DNA of 64,000 bases from Skermanella pratensis (GTDB taxonomy: Bacteria > Pseudomonadota > Alphaproteobacteria > Azospirillales > Azospirillaceae): the NCBI RefSeq assembly GCF_008843145.1, contig NZ_CP030265.1:2094001-2158000 (forward strand), in the 5' to 3' direction. This document shows, piece after piece, positions 34,580 through 43,100 of this stretch (position 1 is its first letter; every line of letters begins with the position of its first letter). A program made the translations under genes and the position numbers. Below the pieces are notes generated by a model. The model was not told where the DNA came from and ran no database searches. It saw only the letters and a program-made list of their open reading frames with translations.

Positions 34580-34699
34580 TCCACGTCGCCGGACACGGCC
34601 GGGCCGCAAGGTCCGGCCATTCGGACTGGCCGCATAGTACCGGTGTCAGCCGTCCCTCGGGTAAATAGCTGAGGCACAATATTGTAATGGAGGACCAAG

Positions 34700-34930
34700 A
34701 TGAGGATGAACGAAATCACAGCCGAAGTGCCCCAGCAAACATGCACTCGCTTTCCCTATCGGTTAGATCTTCACGTCGATCATGCCGGAATCGATAATTT
34801 CCGCCGGCTGACACGAGGGTGCGATCAAATCCAGATCCTTGGCCTGAACGAGGTCGCCGAGGATCACGTTCATGTCGTTATCGGCTGCATTGATGAGACC
34901 ATGCGGGACCGCCTGCGGGACGCATGGTGA
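34700..34930 (+). CDS. Small hypothetical protein (76 aa)
   Basis: A 76-residue protein with ribosome site TGGAGGACCAAG before ATG 34700. It reads FPYRLDLHVDHAGIDNFRRL and EVAEDHVHVVIGCIDETMRD, compatible with a small alpha/beta fold such as an ACT-like or ferredoxin-like unit. No family confirmed. Confidence 0.55.
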   Translation: MRMNEITAEVPQQTCTRFPYRLDLHVDHAGIDNFRRLTRGCDQIQILGLNEVAEDHVHVVIGCIDETMRDRLRDAW

Positions 34931-35043
34931 CATCTGCTGTTCTCTTCCGATTGTCGGCTTGGCGGCGTTTCTGCTGACCTGATAGCGGAGGGGTCCGCCG
35001 AGGGCGGCGAGAGGCTGGCTGTGACCAACGCTGGCACTCTTCT

Positions 35044-35445
35044 TTACCGGCCGTTGTTCAAGGCGATCCGGATTTCCTCAACGGAGCCACAACGTGAGAT
35101 GGCCGCTGTGATCTCGCGGAACTTGTCGTCGAGAGTGTAGGCATCCAGATTGCCGGCGTCAGGGATCAGGGCGAGCAGGTGGCGATGGACCCACAATCCT
35201 GCCTGCAAGCCGTCCCATCGTTTCTGTTGGCACATCCTTGTGAGCAGGGCTTCCTCTGGCAGCCGTGAGGCTTCTGAGACAGGTACTGGACGAAGACCGA
35301 CTAGTACTGAACGGAGAGCCTCATGGCGGCCGGGATGGTCTATCGAGTATGTCACGTGGGGCATGTTCCGCCGCACGATAGCGGTGTTCTGGGCGGCTAT
35401 TAGGTCTCGGTGTTCGTTGGTTTTCTTGGTTTGATGCATGTTCAT
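35044..35445 (-). CDS. Hypothetical protein (133 aa)
   Basis: A 133-residue frame beginning MNMHQTKKTNEHRDLIAAQN. The middle (RLPEEALLTRMCQQKRWDGL, QAGLWVHRHLLALIPDAGN) is helical. No family recognised. The ribosome site is weak. The 265 bases upstream, to the recombinase gene, contain no clear gene and are relatively AT-rich. Confidence 0.5.
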   Translation of the reverse strand: MNMHQTKKTNEHRDLIAAQNTAIVRRNMPHVTYSIDHPGRHEALRSVLVGLRPVPVSEASRLPEEALLTRMCQQKRWDGLQAGLWVHRHLLALIPDAGNLDAYTLDDKFREITAAISRCGSVEEIRIALNNGR

Positions 35446-35711
35446 CTCTGCGGTGAAGAGGGCGACTACGACAAGCTCGGTTTATTTACCGGTTTTCTAT
35501 CGTGGCCCGACAACAGATAGGCAGATGCCCCAACTTCCCTGGAGCAATAACGAAGACAATGGAACTCGCAATGATCATCTCGTCCACTGGAAATTCTGCA
35601 ACAGCCAGTCGCGGTGGCACGAGCAGTGGTTGCGTTCCTCTTTAATCTCGGCCCTAAAAGCGTAGCTCGATATCAACTTGGGCCTGTGATACCAATTGCG
35701 TCAAACCTGCA

Positions 35712-36409
35712 TTATTTCTTCACAGGAGTTAGCCCGTGGCGAATCAGAAGCTTCTTGACGGTGACATGGCTTGCCTTGACGCCGTGAGCCTTAAGATCGT
35801 CAGCCATAGTTCGAAGAGAACGACCCTTGGAAATGCCCTCGGCGAGGATGCGGTGGGTTTCAAGGAATACATTAGTGTCGAGGAGAACCACAATTCGCCC
35901 TTGCGGGTCGCGTTCGAGGCGGGTCCCGGCTGGGGCTGCACCACCCCCGTGACGACCTTCAGCCAGAGCTCGCCGCTTTCCCTCAGTAACACGTTCGCGA
36001 AGACGCTCACGTTCCATTTCAGCGAAACCGGCAGCCATGATAAGGAAAATTCGGCCTGTATCATTGCCGGTCACCTCACCGCCCAGGTCTACCAAGTGTA
36101 GGCTGATCCCGATATCACGGAACCGCTCTACCACCTGAGCGGCATCCTGACCCGAACAAAACATCCGCCCGAGCCGCAGAGCAACAACCGTATCTCCCGA
36201 CCTTAGGTTAGCCATCATCAGGCCACCCTCAGGCCGTTCCGCTAGCGGTAGATGACCACCAGAGATGTCCACAAACAATCGATCAAGCGTACCAAGGCCA
36301 ATGGCAGCCACGTGGGCGGAAATCTGCTCCCGCTGAGTTCGTATTTTGCCGCTGTCTTCCTGCTCAGCGGTTGGGAGGCGAACATACCCAAATACTCGCC
36401 CCCGCTCAT
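35712..36409 (-). CDS. Serine recombinase homologue lacking catalytic Ser, 5' frameshift
   Basis: A resolvase-family protein of about 230 residues. Upstream of the GTG at 36311 the frame stays open and gives VFGYVRLPTAEQEDSGKI and REQISAHVAAIGLGTLDRLF, matching the N-terminus of serine recombinases, but the catalytic motif GYVRVST reads GYVRLPT, so the Ser is Pro. The Arg pair of the active site (DRLxRS) reads GRMFCS, losing the second Arg. The long E helix (GFAEMERERLRERVTEGKR) is intact. No in-frame ATG opens the N-terminus; the ATG at 36409 needs one more C in the run 36399-36403. A Ser/Thr-containing C-terminal HTH-like region follows. Confidence 0.7.
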
Positions 36410-36439
36410 TGGATAGATTCGCTGTGGTCTTACAAGCAG

Positions 36440-37069
36440 CTATGATTTTCGCTCCGCCAGTTTCCGGGAGAAATTGCGGGCTTGAACAGCGAGTTGCCTA
36501 CTTAGGGTCTCAGCAGCTTTCCGCCCGCCAGTCTCCAACCAACCTTTCACCCAAGTATCCTCAGATTTGGCCGGGTAAAATTTCACACAATCAGGCTCTG
36601 CCTCGTAGTTGTAGGCGATGATGGTCTGCACTCCTTCTGGAAGCGAGCCAAGAGTCGCGAGAGCCATAAGATTTGCCCATGCAGAGGTATGCCCCTCCTC
36701 GGGACTTAAGTCCCGCCTGTCGAGGATCGTTGCAAATACTCCTCGAATGGTCGCCATAATATCCTCGATGCACTTCTTGTCCTGAACAGCCTGTTGAGTC
36801 ACCTCAAAATATTCTCGCGGTATTGTCCAATAATGCTGGACTATATCATCCTTGAGCGTGTGGTAAATCACTATCATGTCAATATCTCTGCCGGTCGATA
36901 AAGCGGGATCGGACGGTTTGATGCCGTCACGCCTGCGTTTATGGGCTGTCCTGCTCAAGGGACGGGGGTGTTGTTGCATGGTGATTTCCGGCTCTTTGCT
37001 GCGATGACAGGAGTCATGCCTGAAGCTCTGGCGTTTGTAAAGCCTGTTAATCGCCTTTACAGTTGGCAT
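36440..37069 (-). CDS. Hypothetical protein (up to 209 aa)
   Basis: The best-supported part starts at the ATG near 36877 with IVIYHTLKDDIVQHYWTIPR and runs through HTSAWANLMALATLGSLPEG and TIIAYNYEAEPDCVKFYPAK. The preceding basic region (RTAHKRRRDGIKPSD) may or may not be translated. No family recognised. The C-terminal ETGGRKAAETLSRQLAV is helical. It diverges from the serine recombinase at 37374. Confidence 0.5.
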   Translation of the reverse strand: MPTVKAINRLYKRQSFRHDSCHRSKEPEITMQQHPRPLSRTAHKRRRDGIKPSDPALSTGRDIDMIVIYHTLKDDIVQHYWTIPREYFEVTQQAVQDKKCIEDIMATIRGVFATILDRRDLSPEEGHTSAWANLMALATLGSLPEGVQTIIAYNYEAEPDCVKFYPAKSEDTWVKGWLETGGRKAAETLSRQLAVQARNFSRKLAERKS

Positions 37070-37167
37070 GTCGTCCGGATGGTACGAATTTTCGATGTTC
37101 TGACGGTGGAGTTGGGGGCCATTCAGTTCTCTTGGCTGTCGCCAGTTTAAGCCCGGCCGATGCTCTC

Positions 37168-37212
37168 ATGACCATGCCCTGGCGGCGCAAAGCGCCGCCA
37201 GGGCATGGTCAT
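37168..37212. repeat. Perfect 21-bp hairpin with AAA loop
   Basis: The left arm 37168-37188 (ATGACCATGCCCTGGCGGCG and C) is followed by AAA and then its exact complement at 37192-37212. It sits in the divergent gap between the 36440 gene and the serine recombinase at 37374, so it is not a terminator of either. It could be a recombinase site, an operator or a mobile REP-like hairpin. Confidence 0.85.
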
Positions 37213-37373
37213 AGATTCCAGCGGCGATCCTACCCTCTCCCCCACGCTCCCGCCCGTCCCAGTAGCCTCTACCCGTGCGACACCGGCGGTGGCAGTCCCA
37301 CACGGGTGGGCTTGACGGCTGTGGCACCTGTGTTCCACTGGCTTAAGCAGCCATGTGGAACCAAGGTCATCGG

Positions 37374-37934
37374 ATGATTGTCGGATACGCCCGCACCTCA
37401 ACCTCTGATCAGGTCGCCGGGTACGAAGACCAGATCGCTCACCTGACGCGGCTCGGCGTCGAGAAGGTTTTCGCCGAGCAGGCCTCGGCCGTCGGAGAGT
37501 GGTCCCAGCTTGCAGCGTGTTTGGACTTCCTGCGGGACGGCGACACGCTGATCGTCACTCGCCTCGACCGCCTGTGCCGCAGCACGGCTCACTTCTGTGA
37601 GGTGTTCGACCGCTTGGAGCGGAAGGGAGCCAAGATCCGCGTCCTCGACCTCGGGATCGACACCAGCAGCCCGACCGGCCGCATGATCGCCGAGATCGTG
37701 GTCGCCGTCGCCGGGTTCGAGCGTCGTCTGCTGCTGGAGCGACAGAAGGTCGGCGTCGCCGCGGCGAAGGCGGCGGGCAAGTACCGAGGTCGCGTGCCTA
37801 CGGCCCGCAGGCGGTTCAATGAGGTACTCGATCTCCATCAGGCCGGTGCCCGGCCGGACGAGATCGCGGCCAAGTTGGCGATCAGCCGGTCGTCGGTGTT
37901 CCGGGCTCTGCGGGAGGCGAGAACGCCGGGGTGA
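37374..37934 (+). CDS. Serine recombinase (resolvase/invertase family)
   Basis: A 186-residue resolvase. The catalytic Ser is in IVGYARTSTSDQVAGYEDQI, the active-site Arg pair in VTRLDRLCRS, and the E helix in VAVAGFERRLLLERQKVGV. The C-terminal end has a Hin-type HTH: RRRFNEVLDLHQAGARPDEI and AISRSSVFRALR. Length and motifs are full for Tn3-type resolvases/invertases. Start at ATG 37374; a longer start adds seven residues. No inverted or res-like site pair was identified apart from the nearby hairpin. Confidence 0.92.
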   Translation: MIVGYARTSTSDQVAGYEDQIAHLTRLGVEKVFAEQASAVGEWSQLAACLDFLRDGDTLIVTRLDRLCRSTAHFCEVFDRLERKGAKIRVLDLGIDTSSPTGRMIAEIVVAVAGFERRLLLERQKVGVAAAKAAGKYRGRVPTARRRFNEVLDLHQAGARPDEIAAKLAISRSSVFRALREARTPG

Positions 37935-38048
37935 TCATGACCACCACGACGTTGATGGCGTTGACGCCGGCCACCTCCTTGTGTGGAGCACGGTTCCGCC
38001 ATGGGCGTCCTGAAGCCGAACACGCCGGCCTTTCCTATGACCTCTGGG

Positions 38049-39155
38049 TCAGTCCTGGCCGACCTCTACCACGCCGTTGGCCCTCGGCGATACCGCGGCC
38101 TTGTCCTCCGGCGTCATGACATAGCCCCGCTTGAACCAGACCCACTTCAGGAGGCGATCCCGATCTGCGGTCTGGCCCGCCTTGTCCTGCCTGATCTGAC
38201 GCTTGGTCTCACGCTCGACCAGAGACACCATTTCGAAGACGCCGGGATCGCCGGTTGCATCGTCATGCCAAGACGGAAGGGCACAGCCGACCTCCAGCGT
38301 GACGGGCTTCAGGTCATCGTTCGTGTGGACCACGACCCAGGTCATATCGCTGTCGCGATAACGCGGTCCCCGGCTGAACCCCGGATCGCCCGGCTTGTCT
38401 CGCCATAGCAAGCCAAGCCAGACTCGCCCTTCGTGCGGAGGCACGTTCGGGTCGGTCTGCCCGAGGTAAGCCTCGATGATCTGGCGGTAATGGGCGACCG
38501 GGCCGGCAATGCGGCTCCGCCGCTTGCCCACCGGAGCGTCATACTGGAGTGCCCAGATCTCCGGCGGGGCAAGGTTCACTTTCCAGTGCTCGCCGTTCAG
38601 CTTGAGCCGGGCGAAGAACCTGCTCCAGTCAGACGGAGCCGCTGACGGGTACTGCGTCCCGTCGCGGCCCCTGCGTGGTTTACCGGGGTGGAATCCCTTC
38701 CGGTTGAGGTGGAGCAGGACGAAGTCGAGGTCGAGCTTGAACTGACCGGACCGGACCCGGTCATAGTGAGCGACGAGCCTAGCCTGCTCGGCGAGCCGAG
38801 CCTCGGTTTCGGGAGAGACGAGCGACGGCCCAGGCCGGAGCGAGTTGTCTCCGCTCGTCTGTGGAGAGGAATCGTTGTCTCCTCCCGTACGACACGGCTC
38901 CGCCGTGTCTCCGCTCGTCTCGGAGCGAAGCGGTTGTCTCCTCCCGTACGGGACAAGGGAGGAGACAAGTTTCACCTCCGAGTCAAGGGCGGAGACAAGC
39001 CGGGCTTGGTCAGCAGGAGTCGGATCGGCACATGCCGCCTCTCGGGCAGGTTGGTCCACCTGCCATGGGGCAAGTTCTTCGTCCTCGTCGTATAGATCAG
39101 GGAGAGCACTGGGCGGTTGATAGGTAAAAGATCGGGACATCGGGATCAGTCTCAT
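38049..39155 (-). CDS. Hypothetical protein (368 aa), possible replication-associated
   Basis: A long intact frame. The N-terminal third is low-complexity and contains repeats at protein level around GDN (TGGDNDSSPQTSGDNSLRPG). The second half looks globular: KVNLAPPEIWALQYDAPVGK, IIEAYLGQTDPNVPPHEGRV and MTWVVVHTNDDLKPVTLEVG. No family recognised. Six copies of an octamer lie at about 30-base spacing inside its 5' half, which makes a link to replication or regulation worth testing. Start at 39155 or 39140. Confidence 0.55.
   Translation of the reverse strand: MRLIPMSRSFTYQPPSALPDLYDEDEELAPWQVDQPAREAACADPTPADQARLVSALDSEVKLVSSLVPYGRRQPLRSETSGDTAEPCRTGGDNDSSPQTSGDNSLRPGPSLVSPETEARLAEQARLVAHYDRVRSGQFKLDLDFVLLHLNRKGFHPGKPRRGRDGTQYPSAAPSDWSRFFARLKLNGEHWKVNLAPPEIWALQYDAPVGKRRSRIAGPVAHYRQIIEAYLGQTDPNVPPHEGRVWLGLLWRDKPGDPGFSRGPRYRDSDMTWVVVHTNDDLKPVTLEVGCALPSWHDDATGDPGVFEMVSLVERETKRQIRQDKAGQTADRDRLLKWVWFKRGYVMTPEDKAAVSPRANGVVEVGQD
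38845..38998. repeat. Six phased octamers TTGTCTCC/GGAGACAA, iteron-like
   Basis: TTGTCTCC occurs at 38845, 38875 and 38934, the variant GTGTCTCC at 38905, and the complement GGAGACAA at 38961 and 38991. Spacing start-to-start is 30, 30, 29, 27 and 30 bases, close to three helical turns. They lie inside the coding region of the 38049 gene. The regular phase with both orientations is unusual for plain coding repeats. Confidence 0.65.
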
Positions 39156-39353
39156 GCGGCATCAGATGCTGACACAAAAACTGATCCAGGATCGGAAACG
39201 CAAATCTCAGATACATACCTCAGTGATTTTTTGGGACTAGGGCCGACACGAGGTCAGGCCTTCCGTCTTTCTCATTCTTCATCACTGACAATTTGCTTTT
39301 CCCGTCCGTGTCTTCGCATTGTCGGCATAGACAGCAATACGAAGGAGCCAACA

Positions 39354-39734
39354 ATGACCATATCCAACCCGCGTGCGGCCTGGGTCCTCCGGCAGGAGCA
39401 GATCCGCCATATCCGCAAGATCTTCAAGCTCTTCCCCGAGATGGACGACCGAACTGGCGATCTTCTCGCAAGCTGCCTCGCTGCCCTGATGCGGGGACAT
39501 GATCTGTCGCCGGAGCAGGAGGATGCTTGCCGATGGTGGAACGCTTGGCTAAAGGCGAGCGACCAGGGGCGTTTTGCGAGCATCATTGGCTTTTCCCTCG
39601 CCGTGAGAAAGCTGCCTGTCGTTGTCCATGACGAATTGGTGGAGGCTTGTCAGCGGCTCCGCCGCGGAGAGGACATGACGCCGCGACAAGCCAATTATTG
39701 GGGCTCACACGTCGTCAAGCGGTGGAATGCCTGA
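39354..39734 (+). CDS. Hypothetical protein (126 aa)
   Basis: A 126-residue protein with ribosome site AAGGAGCC. It reads AAWVLRQEQIRHIRKIFKLF, MDDRTGDLLASCLAALMRGH, then GRFASIIGFSLAVRKLPVVV and ends in a basic tail. Predicted almost entirely helical. No family recognised. The 330 bases to the integrase contain no supported gene. Confidence 0.6.
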   Translation: MTISNPRAAWVLRQEQIRHIRKIFKLFPEMDDRTGDLLASCLAALMRGHDLSPEQEDACRWWNAWLKASDQGRFASIIGFSLAVRKLPVVVHDELVEACQRLRRGEDMTPRQANYWGSHVVKRWNA

Positions 39735-40066
39735 AGCAGGCATGGGATCGGGGTCTGGCGACATTGTTCAGACCCTCGACCACCCGACTATCAACCATGG
39801 TGAACATGACGAATCAGCCCGTACCAGGTCGTCAGGAATCCAGCGACGACATTCATTGGCACAATGTGGCTGACGTTGGATAATACCGGAAGCCATCCCT
39901 TCCGACAGAGGCCGTCCCATGTCCCTCCTCGGCTCCACCAAACCGGACTCCGATTGGTATGTTCTAGAGCCGATCCAAAGCGGAACCAGTGGTCAGATTG
40001 ACAGCGGCTCGGTCTATGGGACCGTCCTGCATGGACAACTGGATTTGCCGGTGCAGGAGGATCTAC
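39735..40066 (+). other. Intergenic region before the integrase
   Basis: About 330 bases, with a plus-strand frame that continues into the integrase but has poor composition. It ends in the ribosome site GCAGGAGGATCTAC. Probably the integrase promoter and leader; no clear operator seen. Confidence 0.4.
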
Positions 40067-41089
40067 GTGGCAGCGGTTTACAAGCGGGGGCGGACATGGT
40101 GGGTCCGGTTCACATGGCACGGACAGGAGGTCCGAAGGTCAGCCCGAACCTCGTCGAAAGCTGTGGCTCAGCAGTATCTTGCTCAACTGGTTGAGGAACG
40201 CCGACGACTGGACCGAGGCGGCCGTCCCCGTCACACCTTTAATGAGGCTGTCGAGCGATTTATCGGCGAGCACCTTCCATCGCTCAAACCTCTAGCTGCC
40301 CGCCGATACCTCTTCAGCCTAAAGATGTTGAACCCGCACTTCGTCGGGGCCTATCTGGATGAGGTCACGAAGACGAAGATCCTAGCCTATGTCAGCTTCC
40401 GGAGAAAACAGGGCATATCGCCATCAACAATCAGACGCGACCTGGCTTGCCTCTCATCGATGCTGCAACTCGCTATCTCATGGGAGTGGGTTGATGCAAA
40501 TCCGATCCGGACCCTGGACCGGCGACTCTTGAAGGAAGGAGACCCTCGAAGACGCTACCTCAGCCATGAGGAGCAGGAACGGCTTCTCGTTGCGGCAGGG
40601 TCTTATCTCAAGCCGATGGTCTGGTTCGCTATCGAAACCGGTCTTCGCCTGGAGGAGCAACTGTCTCTGGAGTGGTCACAGGTCAACCAGCGGCGTCACG
40701 AACTCACTCTCACCAAAACTAAGACCAGCAATCCAAGAGTGGTCCCCCTCACCGCTCAGGCCGCACAGATCTTGGCACAGCAGCCACGACATCTGACCTC
40801 GCCCTACGTGTTCTGCAAACCAGATGGATCACGGTACCTCAGGCTAACTCGTGGACTGGATGGGGCCGCTACGCGGGCTGGGATAAGCGATCTTCGATGG
40901 CATGATCTCCGCCGGACCTGTGGCTGCCGCCTCCTACAGGACTACGGTATGGACCTATACCGGGTCAGCAAGTGGTTGGGGCACAAGTCGGTTGCCATGA
41001 CCGAAAGGGCCTACGCCTTCCTCAGAGTCGACGACCTGCATGCGGTGATCCGCCCCGGTACAAAGGTCGGCACAGGGAACGCGGATTGA
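40067..41089 (+). CDS. Tyrosine recombinase / phage-type integrase
   Basis: A 340-residue integrase. The N-terminal arm-binding strand reads AVYKRGRTWWVRFTWHGQEV. A core-binding domain follows (about 70-160). The catalytic domain has the first Arg in ETGLRLEEQLSLEW, HxxR in LRWHDLRRTCGCRL, the third His in WLGHKSVAMTERAYAF with the nucleophile Tyr within ERAYAF. All key residues are present. Start at GTG 40067, chosen for its strong ribosome site; a longer frame adds implausible sequence. It lies against the 3' end of tRNA-Met, the usual position of an integrase of a tRNA-targeted element. Confidence 0.95.
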   Translation: MAAVYKRGRTWWVRFTWHGQEVRRSARTSSKAVAQQYLAQLVEERRRLDRGGRPRHTFNEAVERFIGEHLPSLKPLAARRYLFSLKMLNPHFVGAYLDEVTKTKILAYVSFRRKQGISPSTIRRDLACLSSMLQLAISWEWVDANPIRTLDRRLLKEGDPRRRYLSHEEQERLLVAAGSYLKPMVWFAIETGLRLEEQLSLEWSQVNQRRHELTLTKTKTSNPRVVPLTAQAAQILAQQPRHLTSPYVFCKPDGSRYLRLTRGLDGAATRAGISDLRWHDLRRTCGCRLLQDYGMDLYRVSKWLGHKSVAMTERAYAFLRVDDLHAVIRPGTKVGTGNAD

Positions 41090-41116
41090 TCGCCGGACGA
41101 ATGGCCCGCCAAACGA

Positions 41117-41153
41117 AAAACCCCTGCCAAGTGCTTGACTTGGCAGGGGTTTT
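41117..41153. terminator. Bidirectional intrinsic terminator between integrase and tRNA
   Basis: A perfect 15-bp stem (AAAACCCCTGCCAAG and its complement) with a seven-base loop. Reading right it ends in TTTT for the integrase, reading left in TTTTT for the tRNA transcript. It starts 28 bases after the integrase stop. Confidence 0.88.
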
Positions 41154-41156
41154 AAC

Positions 41157-41233
41157 TGGTAGCGGAGGAGGGATTTGAACCCCCGACACAAGGATTATGA
41201 TTCCTCTGCTCTGACCAACTGAGCTACTCCGCC
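41157..41233 (-). tRNA. tRNA-Met (anticodon CAT), elongator type
   Basis: On the minus strand the 77 bases fold as a full tRNA. The acceptor stem GGCGGAG pairs with CTCCGCT, followed by A and an encoded CCA. The anticodon stem GAGGA/TCCTT flanks the loop ATCATAA, giving anticodon CAT. The first acceptor pair is G-T, not the open mismatch of initiator tRNA, and the anticodon stem lacks three G-C pairs, so it is the elongator methionine tRNA (an ile-type CAT modification cannot be excluded by sequence alone). The 3' end faces the integrase. The 300 bases on its 5' side (41234-41542) hold its promoter and no gene. Confidence 0.95.
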
Positions 41234-41542
41234 ACAGGCCCGGTTCATCGCCGGGAGGCCGTCATATAGTTCGCCGGAGCGGGGACTGTCAAGCGCTTCA
41301 CGGCGTTTTTTGCGGCCTCCGATCCCAGGTCCGGGAGGGGGAGTGGACAGGAAAAGTTTCTTAATTGGCAGGCGCTATGATGCCCCGCCGCAAGGCGTGG
41401 ATCTTTGACAATCGGATATGAAAACCACCCCGGCCGGTCGGCGGGGCAGGGCTGTCACAGCGGCTGCGACACCCCGTTTGCTGACATTTGCTGACATGCT
41501 CCGGGGGGGCGGCACGGCATCCCACCCGGCGCCGCCCCAGTC

Positions 41543-42757
41543 TCAAGCCGTCGCGAGCCGGCTTTCCGCGCGGGCGATCCAGCCGCCGCCGAGCACCCGG
41601 TCGCCCCGGTAGAACACGCAGGCCTGCCCGGGCGCCACGCCGAACTGCGGCTCGTCCAGCACGACCTCCACGGCCCCGGCCTCCGCCGCCGGGAACACCG
41701 TCGCCCCCGCCGCCGGCTGCGCCGACCGAAGCTTGACCTGCACCTTCGTCCCGCCAACCTCCGGCGCGCCGCCGGTCCCCAGCCAGTTGACCTCGCGCAC
41801 CAGCACGCGGTCGCGGCCCAGCGCCGCGCGCGGACCGACCACCACCTGGTGCAGCGCGGGGTCCAGCCGGACCACATAGAGCGGGTCGCCCCCGTCGCCC
41901 TTCTGGCCGCCGATCCCCAGCCCCTTCCGCTGGCCGATCGTGTAATGGATGATTCCCTCGTGCCGGCCCATCACGCGGCCGTCCACATGCACGATGTCGC
42001 CGGGCTCGATGGCGCCCGGCCGCAGCTTCTGGACCACCTCGGCATAGGACCCGGTCGGCACGAAGCAGATATCCTGGCTGTCCGGCTTGTCCGCCACCAC
42101 CAGCCCGAACCGCTCGGCCAACTCCCGAACTTCCGGCTTGTGCATGCCGCCCAGCGGGAAGCGGAGGAAATCCAGCTGCTCGCGGGTCGTGGCGAACAGG
42201 AAATAGCTCTGGTCGCGGGCCGGATCGATCGCGCGGTGAAGCTCGGCGCCGTCGCTGCCCATGAACCGCCGTACATAATGGCCGGTCGCCAGCGCCTCGG
42301 CGCCCAGGTCGCGGGCGGTCTCCAGCAGGTCGCGGAACTTGACCCGCTGGTTGCAGCGCACGCAGGGGATCGGCGTCTCGCCCCGCAGGTAGCTGTCGGC
42401 GAAATCGTCCATCACGGACTGGGAAAACCGGTTCTCATAATCCAGCACGTAATGCGGAATGCCGATCCGGTCGGCGACCTGGCGGGCGTCATAGATATCC
42501 TGGCCGGCGCAGCAGGCGCCCTTCCTGCCCACCGCCATGCCGTGGTCGTAGAGCTGGAGCGTGATCCCGACCACGTCATATCCCTCCTCGCGCAGGAGGG
42601 CGGCGGTGACCGATGAATCGACCCCGCCGGACATGGCGACGACCACGCGGGTGTCCGCCGGCGCCTTGGCGAAACCAAGGGAGTTCACGGCACGGGAGAA
42701 CACCGCGGGCGACTGCACCGCACGGGAGTTCACGGAAGGATCCAAGGGCGAGTTCAT
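41543..42757 (-). CDS. mnmA: tRNA-specific 2-thiouridylase MnmA
   Basis: A 404-residue enzyme that thiolates U34 of tRNA-Lys, -Glu and -Gln in the cytoplasm. The PP-loop is [18 protein letters not shown]. The two catalytic Cys lie in [14 protein letters not shown] and [12 protein letters not shown]. Other family motifs are [16 protein letters not shown] and [12 protein letters not shown]. Start at 42757; the longer frame adds a poor leader. Full-length. Its position next to a tRNA gene is probably coincidental. Confidence 0.96.
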   Translation of the reverse strand: MNSPLDPSVNSRAVQSPAVFSRAVNSLGFAKAPADTRVVVAMSGGVDSSVTAALLREEGYDVVGITLQLYDHGMAVGRKGACCAGQDIYDARQVADRIGIPHYVLDYENRFSQSVMDDFADSYLRGETPIPCVRCNQRVKFRDLLETARDLGAEALATGHYVRRFMGSDGAELHRAIDPARDQSYFLFATTREQLDFLRFPLGGMHKPEVRELAERFGLVVADKPDSQDICFVPTGSYAEVVQKLRPGAIEPGDIVHVDGRVMGRHEGIIHYTIGQRKGLGIGGQKGDGGDPLYVVRLDPALHQVVVGPRAALGRDRVLVREVNWLGTGGAPEVGGTKVQVKLRSAQPAAGATVFPAAEAGAVEVVLDEPQFGVAPGQACVFYRGDRVLGGGWIARAESRLATA

Positions 42758-43100
42758 GCCCGGCAATATAGGCGACGGCCGGTCCTCCGCAACAGGACTC
42801 GGCGCCTCCGCCACTCCCGTCAAGCCCCCGCCGGCACGACAGCCCGGCTTAATACCAAGGATGACAGGAATAAACATCCGGATAAACCGTTCCCTGTCTA
42901 GATAAAAAGTGTATCACGCGGCCATGCCGGTGGCACCTTATGAGCCTTCACGGTATTCAGCAGGCATGATTAACATTTGAACCTTCTGTGGCTTAAGCGA
43001 GTATTTACGGCGAATGCCACTAAAACCCGCTGCGCGCCATCGATATGGGAATTGAAAGGTCCAGGCATTACGGACCCGCTGATGATGGATTGAGCAGACA
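42758..43100. other. Divergent promoter region of mnmA and the arabinose operon
   Basis: About 340 bases between divergently read genes. It contains AT-rich stretches near 42850-42920 and 42965-43010 that could be promoters for each direction. No gene or clear operator was seen. Confidence 0.5.

Noticed and set aside
1-41150. CRISPR array in the accessory half
   Set aside because: No series of regularly spaced identical 25-40 base repeats was seen. The octamers at 38.8 kb are too short and lie in a gene.
41117-41153. Stem-loop as the attachment core of the integrase
   Set aside because: The T runs on both sides and position between convergent transcripts fit a terminator; attachment is more likely in the tRNA 3' end.
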